Shown piece after piece: positions 57,145 through 64,000 of a stretch of DNA of 64,000 bases. The notes under the pieces are model-generated. The model saw only the letters and a list, made by a program, of their open reading frames with translations, did no database searches and was not told where the DNA came from. Origin of the DNA: an uncultured Porphyromonadaceae bacterium. Lineage in GTDB: Bacteria; Bacteroidota; Bacteroidia; Bacteroidales; Muribaculaceae. Positions within the stretch are counted from its first letter, which is position 1. The number at the start of each line of letters is the position of its first letter. The stretch is taken from positions 1-64,000 of the forward strand of contig UQLL01000003.1 of assembly GCA_900541835.1 (NCBI GenBank), written 5' to 3'. Made by a program: the position numbers and the translations under genes.

Positions 57145-58482
57145 ATGGCACAGAAAGCAACCAAACCCAATGGAAAGCTCGGCGTGATGGTCGTCGGCCT
57201 CGGAGCCGTCACCTCCACCTTCATGACCGGCGTCCTCATGGCCCGCAAAGGTCTGGCTAAGCCCGTAGGCTCCATGACCCAGTACGACAAAATCCGCGTG
57301 GGCCGCGGCAACGACAAGAAGTATCTCCACTATAAAGACATCGTCCCCCTGGCCGACCTCAACGACATCATCTTCGGCGCATGGGACGTATATCCCGTCA
57401 ACGCATACCAGGCGGCCATGAACGCCCAGGTCCTCAAGGAGAAGGACATCGAGCCCGTCCGCGACGAACTCGAGCAGATCGTGGCCCTGCCCGCAGCCTT
57501 CGACCACAACTACGCCAAGCGCCTCGACGGCGACAACATCAAGAAGGCCGCCGACCGCTGGGACATGACAGAGCAGATCCGCGAAGACATCCGCGCCTTC
57601 AAGGCCCGCACCGGTGTTGAGCGCGTCGTAGTCCTCTGGGCCGCCTCCACCGAAGTGTACGTACCCGTTGACAAGGACGTGCATTACACCCTCGAGGCCC
57701 TCGAGAAGGCAATGCGTGCCGACGACAAGGAGCACATCGCACCCTCCATGTGCTACGCCTACGCCGCACTCAAGGAAGGTGCACCCTTCATCATGGGCGC
57801 TCCCAATACCACCGTCGACATCCCCGCCATGTGGGAACTTGCCGAGCAGACAAAGCTCCCCATCGCCGGCAAGGACTTCAAGACCGGCCAGACACTGGTT
57901 AAGTCCGGCTTCGCTCCCATCATCGGCACACGCTGCCTCGGCCTCAACGGCTGGTTCTCAACCAACATCCTCGGCAACCGTGACGGCCTCGTGCTCGACG
58001 AACCCGCCAACTTCCGCACCAAGGAAGTCTCCAAGCTCTCAACCCTCGAGTCCATCCTCGTGGCCGACGAGCAGCCCGACCTCTACGGCGTCAACTGCGG
58101 CGGCGAAGGCAACGACCACGACGGATACTACCACAAGGTACGCATCAACTATTACCCGCCCCGCAACGACAACAAGGAAGGCTGGGACAACATCGACATC
58201 TTCGGCTGGATGAACTACCCCATGCAGATCAAGATCAACTTCCTCTGCCGCGACTCCATCCTGGCCGCCCCCCTCTGCCTCGACCTCGTCCTGCTGAGCG
58301 ACCTGGCCGCACGTGCCGGACGCTGGGGCACACAGCGCTTCCTCAGCTTCTTCCTCAAGAGCCCGCAGCACGACTACACCGTCGACGAGGTGCCCGTAAA
58401 CCACCTCTTCAAGCAGTACGTCATGCTCAAGAACGCCATCCGCGAGATGGGCGGCTACGAGGCTGACGAAGAAATCGACTAA
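57145..58482 (+). CDS. myo-inositol-1-phosphate synthase
   Basis: Converts glucose 6-phosphate to myo-inositol 3-phosphate with NAD. The 445-residue protein has the Rossmann motif VMVVGLGAVTSTFMTG near residue 13, the DVYPVNAYQAA region near 78, the conserved GAPFIMGAPNTTVD near 213, IAGKDFKTGQTLVKS near 240 with catalytic lysines, the LGLNGWFSTNILGNRDG segment near 266, and the SILAAPLCLDLV segment near 372. Start ATG at 57145 (an in-frame ATG at 57100 lies in the leader). With the upstream phosphatidyltransferase and HAD genes it supports inositol-lipid synthesis. Confidence 0.93.
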   Translation: MAQKATKPNGKLGVMVVGLGAVTSTFMTGVLMARKGLAKPVGSMTQYDKIRVGRGNDKKYLHYKDIVPLADLNDIIFGAWDVYPVNAYQAAMNAQVLKEKDIEPVRDELEQIVALPAAFDHNYAKRLDGDNIKKAADRWDMTEQIREDIRAFKARTGVERVVVLWAASTEVYVPVDKDVHYTLEALEKAMRADDKEHIAPSMCYAYAALKEGAPFIMGAPNTTVDIPAMWELAEQTKLPIAGKDFKTGQTLVKSGFAPIIGTRCLGLNGWFSTNILGNRDGLVLDEPANFRTKEVSKLSTLESILVADEQPDLYGVNCGGEGNDHDGYYHKVRINYYPPRNDNKEGWDNIDIFGWMNYPMQIKINFLCRDSILAAPLCLDLVLLSDLAARAGRWGTQRFLSFFLKSPQHDYTVDEVPVNHLFKQYVMLKNAIREMGGYEADEEID

Positions 58483-58565
58483 ACCGTCGACACCGCGCAC
58501 CGACTAATCAGCTGACGCTGACAACGGCGACACACGATTCCCAATTTTTGATATTCCAACACCGA

Positions 58566-58591
58566 GAGGCCCGACAGTGATGCCGGGCCTC
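58566..58591 (+). terminator. Terminator after the inositol synthase gene
   Basis: GAGGCCCG pairs with CGGGCCTC, 8 pairs, 10-base loop, followed by CCTATTT. Confidence 0.65.
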
Positions 58592-58678
58592 CCTATTTCA
58601 TGCCTATATGCCACAATACTCTATGTGCGGGGTTGAGTTAAAGGTTGATATATTAAGGCCGGGAAACCTATCTGACGC

Positions 58679-59179
58679 TCAATATTCCGCTTCCGGTTCG
58701 GCTGCCATCTGCGTCGGTTCTTCCTGGGTGCCATACCCTTGTTCTTGCTGCTTTGGCTTCGGCCACGCCCCGCATATCTCCGCCGCCAGCCGTCCCAACA
58801 CCAGCAGACGCCGCTCATTATTGCGCAGGTCACATTCCCAGACCGTGAACACGCGCCACCCCGCAGCCTCCAGTTCCTTTCTAACCCGTTCGTCCCGCTC
58901 CCTGTTCCTCCGTATCTTCTCTTCCCAGAACCTTATGTTCGACTTCGGCAGCCGTCCGGCCGCACACCCCACGTGCCCGTGCCAGAAGCAGCCGTTGACC
59001 ATCACCACCGTTCGATACCGCTTAAGCACGATATCCGGCTTCCCCGGCAGCCGCCCGTCTTGCACCCTATACCTGAACCCGCACTCGAATAGAAACTTCC
59101 TCACCACCAGTTCCGGACGCGTATTCTTCCCCCTTATCGCCCTCATGACCCGGCTTCTCACCTCCCTCTCATCGTCCAT
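58679..59179 (-). CDS. vsr: Very short patch repair endonuclease
   Basis: Nicks DNA 5' of T in T:G mismatches left by deamination of 5-methylcytosine. The 166-residue protein shows RSRVMRAIRGKNTRPEL near residue 8, LPGKPDIVLKRYRTVVMVNG (catalytic Asp in KPD) near 43 and the CFWHGHVGC zinc/active-site segment near 63. The ATG at 59179 follows GGAAAG; a start at 59194 is less likely. It is not next to a methyltransferase: the only C5 enzyme in the window is 40 kb away. Moderate G+C. Confidence 0.93.
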   Translation of the reverse strand: MDDEREVRSRVMRAIRGKNTRPELVVRKFLFECGFRYRVQDGRLPGKPDIVLKRYRTVVMVNGCFWHGHVGCAAGRLPKSNIRFWEEKIRRNRERDERVRKELEAAGWRVFTVWECDLRNNERRLLVLGRLAAEICGAWPKPKQQEQGYGTQEEPTQMAAEPEAEY

Positions 59180-59201
59180 ATATCTTTCCCCCACAGTTCT
59201 T

Positions 59202-60494
59202 TCAGGGGCCTATTCGGAGGTCGGGGAGGGATGGGGCGATGAGGGAGAAGCAGCGGTCGGTGGCTCCGAGCTTGGAGCGGATGTAGGCGGCAGAGGCGCC
59301 TCCGGCGGTTGAGCGGGGTGCTTCTTCGAGGAGGGGGGTGGCGAGGCGGGAGAAGTCGGCAGGGGAGGTGACGGTGAAGGCGCCCCCGCAGTTCAGGAGG
59401 TCGCGGGCCTCGATGAACTTTGCGTGGTTGGGGCCGAAGAGGACGGGCATGCCGAAGACGGCCGCTTCGTTGATGTTGTGTATGCCGGCGCCGAAGCCGC
59501 CCCCCACGTAGGCGATGTCGCCGTAGCGGTAGGCCGCCGACAGCAGCCCGAAGCAGTCCATGATCAGCACCCTCTTGCCGTCGAGGGCCTTTTCGGAGAG
59601 CTTGGCCTGGGTCCAGCTGACGGTCTGTCCGGGGAAGGCGTCGAGCAGGCGATGCACACGCTCGGAGTCGTATTCGTGGGGCGCGATGATGGCTTTCACC
59701 TCGGGGTGCTCTTTCAGCCAGGGGAAGTAGACGGCCTCGTCGGCAGGCCAGGAGCTGCCGGCGATGAATACGGTCTCCTCTCCGGCGGTGAAGCGTTCGA
59801 GGATGGGCACCGGGCGCCGGGCGTTGAGGATGTCGGTGACGCGGTCGAAGCGGGTGTCGCCGCACACGCTCACTTTGTCGACGCCGATGCCGGCGAGGAG
59901 TCGGCGGCTGTTCTCGTCCTGCACCATCAGGCGGGTGAAGCAGTGGAGCAGGCGGCGGTACCATTCGCCGCCGCGACGGAAGAATACCTGTCCGGGGCGG
60001 AAGATGCCGGAGACCAGGAAGGTGGGCACGCCACGCCGCTCGAGGCCGAGCAGGTAATTGCGCCAGAACTCGTACTTGACGAAGATTGCGGCCACAGGCT
60101 TTACCTTGTCGAGGAAGCGCTCGGCGAAGCCTGGCAGGTCGAACGGCAGGTAGCAGACGGCATCGGCGCCGGGCCAGTTCTGCCGCACCTCGTAGCCGGA
60201 GGGGGAGAAGAAAGTGAGCAGAATCCTGAGGTCGGGTCGTTCGCGCCGGATGCGTTCCATCAGGGGTCGTCCCTGTTCGAACTCGCCGAGCGAGGAGGTG
60301 TGCACCCACACGTAGCGTGCACCCTTCTCGATGTGGTCGTCAAGGTATTGCCAGACGTGCCGGTGCCCGCGGTGCATGAGCCGGGCCTTGCCTGGGCGGG
60401 TGGCGGCCAGGTCGACGCAGCCTCGGTAGAGGCGTATGCCGGAGTTGTAGAGCGCGGAGGTCCAGGCGCGCGATATGTGGTGGCCGATGCTCAT
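59202..60494 (-). CDS. waaA: 3-deoxy-D-manno-octulosonic acid transferase
   Basis: Adds Kdo to lipid A precursor at the inner membrane. The 430-residue GT-B enzyme shows [18 protein letters not shown] (family WxHxxSxGE pattern) near residue 60, [11 protein letters not shown] near 138, [11 protein letters not shown] near 205, AGSSWPADE near 240, and the [25 protein letters not shown] region (GIHNxxE-xxxxG-xPV-xxG-P) near 330-355. Start at 60494 overlaps the gltX stop by four bases (ATGA). Confidence 0.94.
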   Translation of the reverse strand: MSIGHHISRAWTSALYNSGIRLYRGCVDLAATRPGKARLMHRGHRHVWQYLDDHIEKGARYVWVHTSSLGEFEQGRPLMERIRRERPDLRILLTFFSPSGYEVRQNWPGADAVCYLPFDLPGFAERFLDKVKPVAAIFVKYEFWRNYLLGLERRGVPTFLVSGIFRPGQVFFRRGGEWYRRLLHCFTRLMVQDENSRRLLAGIGVDKVSVCGDTRFDRVTDILNARRPVPILERFTAGEETVFIAGSSWPADEAVYFPWLKEHPEVKAIIAPHEYDSERVHRLLDAFPGQTVSWTQAKLSEKALDGKRVLIMDCFGLLSAAYRYGDIAYVGGGFGAGIHNINEAAVFGMPVLFGPNHAKFIEARDLLNCGGAFTVTSPADFSRLATPLLEEAPRSTAGGASAAYIRSKLGATDRCFSLIAPSLPDLRIGP

Positions 60495-62008
60495 CGTCCC
60501 AGGGCGTCGATGGCGCGTCGTACACGCGCGGCCACCTCGGCGCGGGGCATGATTTCGGTGATGTCGAACATGTGCGGGCCGCGGCAGGCGCCCACCACGC
60601 AGAGGCGGAAGGCGTTCATGACGTTGCCCAGGTGATAGCCCTTCTCGGCTATCCAGTCGAGCACGATCTTTTCGGCGTTGGCGGAGGTCATGTCGTCGAT
60701 GCCCTCGAGCACCGTCAGCAGTTCCTCCATGATGTCGGCCATGCCCTCTTTCCAGCGTTTTTTCACGTCCTTGGGGGCATACTCGGAGGGTGCGACGAAG
60801 AAGAAGTCGGCCTCTTTCCACAGGTCGGGAAGCAGGCTTGCACGACCCTTGACCAGGCTCATGGCCTTGGCGACGTATTCGGGGTCGGCCTCCACGCCAT
60901 GCTCGCGCAGCTGGGGGACGAATAGCTCGGCCAGCTCGACGTTGGGCTTGCGCATGAGGTATTCGTGGTTGAACCAGACGCCTTTCTTGTAGTCGAACTT
61001 GGCGCCGGCCTTGGAGCAGTGCTCCAGCGAGAACTTGTCGGTGAGCTCGTCCATGGTCATGAGCTCGGAGTCGTCGCCGGGGTTCCAGCCCAGCAGGGCG
61101 AGGAAGTTGACGACGGCTTCGGGGAGGTATCCCTGCTCGCGGTATCCGGAGGATTTCTCTCCGCTCTTGGGGTCGGTCCACTCGAGGGGGAAGACGGGGA
61201 AGCCGAGCTTGTCGCCGTCGCGCTTGGAGAGCTTGCCGTTGCCGACGGGCTTGAGCAGCAGGGGCAGGTGGGCGAAGCGGGGCATGGTGTCCTCCCAGCC
61301 GAGGGCACGGTAGAGGAGCACGTGCAGAGGGGCGGAAGGGAGCCATTCCTCGCCGCGGATTACGTGCGTGACTTCCATGAGATGGTCGTCGACGATGTTG
61401 GCCAGGTGGTAGGTGGGCAGGTCGTCGGCGCTCTTGTAAAGCACCTTGTCGTCGAGAATGGAGGAGTTGATGGTCACCTTGCCGCGCACCAGGTCGTCGA
61501 CCACGACGTCCTGGCCGGGCTCTATCTTGATGCGGACCACGTACTGGTCGCCGCGACCGATGCGCTCGCGGACTTCCTCTTCGCTGAGGGTCAGGGAGTT
61601 GGTCATGCCCATGCGCGTGGAGGCGTCGTATTGGAAGTTGGGGGTTGCGGCGCGGGCGGCGTCGAGCTCCTCGGGGGTGTCGAAGGCTATGTAGGCGCGG
61701 CCGTCGTCTATGAGCTGCGTGGCGTATTTGCGGTAGATGTCGCGGCGTTCGCTCTGGCGGTAGGGCGCGTGCGGGCCGCCGTTGGCCACGCCCTCGTCGA
61801 AGCGGATGCCGAGCCAGTCCATGGCCTCGATGATGTACTGTTCGGCGCCGGGCACGAAGCGGCGGCTGTCGGTGTCTTCGATGCGCAGGATCATCTGGCC
61901 GCCGAAGTGGCGGGCGAAGAGGTAGTTGTAGAGAGCGGTGCGGACGCCGCCGATGTGGAGCGGGCCCGTGGGTGAGGGAGCGAAGCGTACGCGGACTTTA
62001 TCGGACAT
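60491..62008 (-). CDS. gltX: Glutamyl-tRNA synthetase
   Basis: Charges tRNA-Glu. The 505-residue class I enzyme has [20 protein letters not shown] (HIGH motif as HIGG) near residue 8 and KLSKRDGDK (KMSKS motif) near 253, with the anticodon-binding helical region at the C-terminus. Translation overlap with waaA by ATGA. Confidence 0.96.
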   Translation of the reverse strand: MSDKVRVRFAPSPTGPLHIGGVRTALYNYLFARHFGGQMILRIEDTDSRRFVPGAEQYIIEAMDWLGIRFDEGVANGGPHAPYRQSERRDIYRKYATQLIDDGRAYIAFDTPEELDAARAATPNFQYDASTRMGMTNSLTLSEEEVRERIGRGDQYVVRIKIEPGQDVVVDDLVRGKVTINSSILDDKVLYKSADDLPTYHLANIVDDHLMEVTHVIRGEEWLPSAPLHVLLYRALGWEDTMPRFAHLPLLLKPVGNGKLSKRDGDKLGFPVFPLEWTDPKSGEKSSGYREQGYLPEAVVNFLALLGWNPGDDSELMTMDELTDKFSLEHCSKAGAKFDYKKGVWFNHEYLMRKPNVELAELFVPQLREHGVEADPEYVAKAMSLVKGRASLLPDLWKEADFFFVAPSEYAPKDVKKRWKEGMADIMEELLTVLEGIDDMTSANAEKIVLDWIAEKGYHLGNVMNAFRLCVVGACRGPHMFDITEIMPRAEVAARVRRAIDALGR

Positions 62009-62022
62009 GGTGTTGAGCGTTT

Positions 62023-62088
62023 AGCTGAGGGCTGAGGGCCGAGAGATGGTGAAGCCACGGGTTGGCAAGTGTCTCTCAGCTCTCAACT
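62023..62088. repeat. Family C element, copy 3
   Basis: AGCTGAGGGCTGAGGGCCGA at one end and CTCTCAGCTCTCAACT at the other, with a core (GAAGCCACGGGTTGGC) like that at 40198-40247. It contributes the stop codon of the DUF3256 gene (62083-62085). Confidence 0.8.
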
Positions 62089-62889
62089 GTCTTTTTCTTT
62101 TTCGAAGCGCTTGCCGTTCCAGCGGTAGGTGATGGCGGGGCGCAGGTATGGTTTTATGGTATCGAAGTCCTCGAGGGTCATGGCGGCCTGCACCGTCGGG
62201 ATGGCGGTGATTGTGCCGGCGGCGGGGTCGAGGATGTAACGGACGGTGGGGAATGGAATGGCGGCGGCTATCTCTTTTGCCTTGACCTTGGCGCCCTTGG
62301 GCACGTTCAGCAGGTCCTCGGAGCCGGGGACGCGGAAGACTTTGCCTACGGGCACGGGTTGCATGGCGTCGGTATAGAACAGGAGCTGGGAGTCGGCGGC
62401 GGCATCCTGGGGGGTGATGGAGTAGTTCATGGCCACGATGCCCTTGCCTCCGTGGTAGACGCCCACCTGGACGTTGCTGACGCCGGTGAGGCGCACCTGC
62501 ACCAGGTTGGTGCCGAGCGAGTCGAGCCATGAGTTGCCGCGCAGGGCATTGGCGAGGACCTTATGCTGTCCCTCCTTGGCGTAGTCGAGCATGTCGAGGC
62601 GCACGGACTGTGGCAGCAGGGGCATGACGGAGTCGGGCAGGGCCGCGAAGGCCACGGCGGCGGGCAGGCCAGGGTAGAGGCTGCGCAGGGAGTCGAGCGA
62701 TACGGCCGGAGTGGCGTCGTCGAAGGCCATGGCGCCGTCGAAATCGACGGCCGATACCTCTTCGGCCACGGTGTCTGCGGCGACTACGGTGTCGACCGGC
62801 TCTGTCGGGACCTGTGCGCCAGCCGCCCCCGACACGATGGCCACCAGCAGCAACGCCACGAGGCTGAGAGCTATGGAGGGGAGTCTCAT
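62083..62889 (-). CDS. DUF3256 family exported protein
   Basis: A 268-residue protein with signal peptide (LSLVALLLVAIVSGAAGAQ) and the DUF3256 pattern: VMPLLPQSVRLDMLDYAKEG near residue 88, the QVRLTGVSNVQVGVY segment near 130, and the closing LRPAITYRWNGKRF. Unknown function, Bacteroidales-specific. Its stop codon lies within a family C repeat and its start overlaps the helicase stop (ATGA). Confidence 0.82.
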   Translation of the reverse strand: MRLPSIALSLVALLLVAIVSGAAGAQVPTEPVDTVVAADTVAEEVSAVDFDGAMAFDDATPAVSLDSLRSLYPGLPAAVAFAALPDSVMPLLPQSVRLDMLDYAKEGQHKVLANALRGNSWLDSLGTNLVQVRLTGVSNVQVGVYHGGKGIVAMNYSITPQDAAADSQLLFYTDAMQPVPVGKVFRVPGSEDLLNVPKGAKVKAKEIAAAIPFPTVRYILDPAAGTITAIPTVQAAMTLEDFDTIKPYLRPAITYRWNGKRFEKEKDS

Positions 62890-64000
62890 TTCTTCTTCTT
62901 GATGAAAATGTCGTAGTTGCCGTTGTATTTTGGCTCCTTGGCGGCTTTCTTCTCTTTCTTTTTCTTCTTCTTCTCGGGGGCTCCGAGCAGGACTTCGGCC
63001 TTTGGCTTGAATTCTTTCTTCTCTTTCTTCTTCTTTCCCTTGAGTGGCTTGGGTCCCATCTTGCCCTGTCCGCCCTTGGCCGTGCGCGGGCCGTAGTCCT
63101 TGTCGGCCTGTGCCTGCTCGGCGTACAGGCGGTGTCCGAAGAAGTCGGCGCCCTTGAGTGCGCCGATGACGCGGCGGGCGTCGGCCTGGCGCACGTCGAA
63201 GAGGGTGTAATCGGGCAGCAGGTCTATGCGGCCGATGTCGGGCTTGGAGCCTTCGACGTTGGAGTTGACAATCTCCATGAGGTTGCCGGGGTAGAAGCCC
63301 TGGCGCTTGCCGACATTGACGTAGATGCGCTCCATGCCGCGCTCGGCGGAGCGGTCGTCGCGATCGCGCTTGGCTTTCTTGTCTCCTTTTTCGCCCTTAT
63401 CGTTGGCGTTGAGGTCGATGTCGGGCATATTCTGGTAGTAGGCAAGCAGGCGGTTGAACTCCCGCGAGAGAAGGCGTTTGAGCAGGTCCTCGCCGCTGAG
63501 CCATTCGAGCTTTTTGCTGACGCCGGGCAGGTACTTGGCGATCTCGGACTCGTTGACTTCGACGCGCTCCAGGCGGTCGGCCAGGTTGTAGAGCTGCTTC
63601 TCGATGATGTGTTCGGGTGTGGGCACCTTGCGGTACTCGAACTCCTTGCCGATCTTCTTCTCGATCTCGCGGAGGCGGCCCTTCTCGCGGGAGTGTATGA
63701 TGGCGACGCTGACGCCCGTCTTGCCGGCGCGTCCGGTGCGCCCCGAGCGGTGGGTGTAGACGGCGGTGTCCTCGGGCAGGCCGTAGTTGATGACGTGCGT
63801 GAGGTCGTCGACGTCCAGGCCGCGTGCGGCGACGTCGGTGGCCACCAGCAGCTGGGTGACGTGGTCGCGGAACTTGCGCATGGCCATGTCGCGCTGGGCC
63901 TGGCTGAGGTCTCCGTGCAGACAGTCGGCGTTGTAGCCGTCGGCGATGAGCTTGTCGGCCACCTCCTGCGTCTCCTTGCGGGTGCGGCAGAAGATGATGC
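62886..64000 (-). CDS. DEAD-box RNA helicase, 5' part outside window
   Basis: The C-terminal 371 residues of a DEAD-box helicase; the frame is open to the window edge (IIFCRTRKETQEVADK). Helicase motifs V and VI are present: LLVATDVAARGLDV and YTHRSGRTGRAGKTG. The later segment IYVNVGKRQGFYPGNLMEIV matches the DbpA RNA-binding domain. The tail is a long Lys-rich stretch (KGKKKKEKKEF...). This suggests a ribosome-assembly helicase of the DeaD/DbpA group. Confidence 0.9.
   Translation of the reverse strand, partial: IIFCRTRKETQEVADKLIADGYNADCLHGDLSQAQRDMAMRKFRDHVTQLLVATDVAARGLDVDDLTHVINYGLPEDTAVYTHRSGRTGRAGKTGVSVAIIHSREKGRLREIEKKIGKEFEYRKVPTPEHIIEKQLYNLADRLERVEVNESEIAKYLPGVSKKLEWLSGEDLLKRLLSREFNRLLAYYQNMPDIDLNANDKGEKGDKKAKRDRDDRSAERGMERIYVNVGKRQGFYPGNLMEIVNSNVEGSKPDIGRIDLLPDYTLFDVRQADARRVIGALKGADFFGHRLYAEQAQADKDYGPRTAKGGQGKMGPKPLKGKKKKEKKEFKPKAEVLLGAPEKKKKKKEKKAAKEPKYNGNYDIFIKKKK

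Overview
The window reads as a chromosomal stretch of a high-GC member of the Bacteroidales, most likely a Muribaculaceae-type gut bacterium (inference). Evidence: most genes are preceded by the Bacteroidetes promoter signature (TTTG about 19-21 bases before TAnnTTTG) rather than by strong Shine-Dalgarno sites. Lineage-typical families are present (GldE, DUF3256, DUF4831, DUF4919, DUF4105/Lnb, TPR-HTH regulators, an insert-containing SecA of 1165 residues). Large surface proteins end in the 'YF/YYDLxGxR ... YSDG' style C-terminal domain. No rRNA, tRNA or CRISPR array was recognised.

Layout. 0-11.5 kb: surface proteins and their likely regulators: a giant GLUG-repeat protein, a short membrane HTH protein, a TPR-membrane-HTH regulator and a divergent BspA-like leucine-rich repeat protein. 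11.7-16.5 kb: a housekeeping run of upp, recF, a DciA-like gene, a thioesterase, a KdsD-type isomerase, a TPR-like gene and ribH. 16.6-24.2 kb: secA flanked by two lower-GC defence-like insertions, a type II restriction-modification pair and a two-gene ATPase plus predicted nuclease module. 24.2-34.6 kb, minus strand: phosphatase-fold protein, Lnb-like protein, asnS, pseudouridine synthase with a repeat tail, xseB, xseA, DUF4831 and nnr. 34.6-34.9 kb: a candidate structured RNA. 34.9-44.4 kb, plus strand: pdxA, nucleotidyltransferase, ATP-grasp, Ser/Thr kinase, acyltransferase, gldE, phosphopantetheinyl transferase, membrane protein, DUF4919, slyD. 44.5-54.9 kb: a second giant GLUG protein, a decayed IS element, a candidate small RNA, and an FN3/choice-of-anchor secreted protein. 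55.0-58.5 kb: a probable inositol-lipid locus (CDP-alcohol phosphatidyltransferase, HAD hydrolase, myo-inositol-phosphate synthase). 58.7-64 kb, minus strand: vsr, waaA, gltX, DUF3256 and a DEAD-box helicase that runs off the window.

How the genes work together. The KdsD-like isomerase and WaaA are both in Kdo/lipid A assembly. The Lnb-like protein, SecA and SlyD serve protein export and folding. The inositol cluster makes polar lipids. The two GLUG giants, the BspA-like protein and the FN3 protein are an exported surface set. The 66 and 51623 genes share a leader with a GAGGTTC/GAACCTC inverted repeat just before the start codon.

The strongest pattern not explained by genes is a set of at least five short interspersed repeat families. 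Most copies lie between genes. Several sit in frame inside coding sequences, supply stop codons, or form protein C-termini. The best candidates for new biology are the ATPase-nuclease pair (22.58-24.16 kb), the repeat families, the structured RNA near 34.7 kb and the small hairpin RNA near 51.4 kb.
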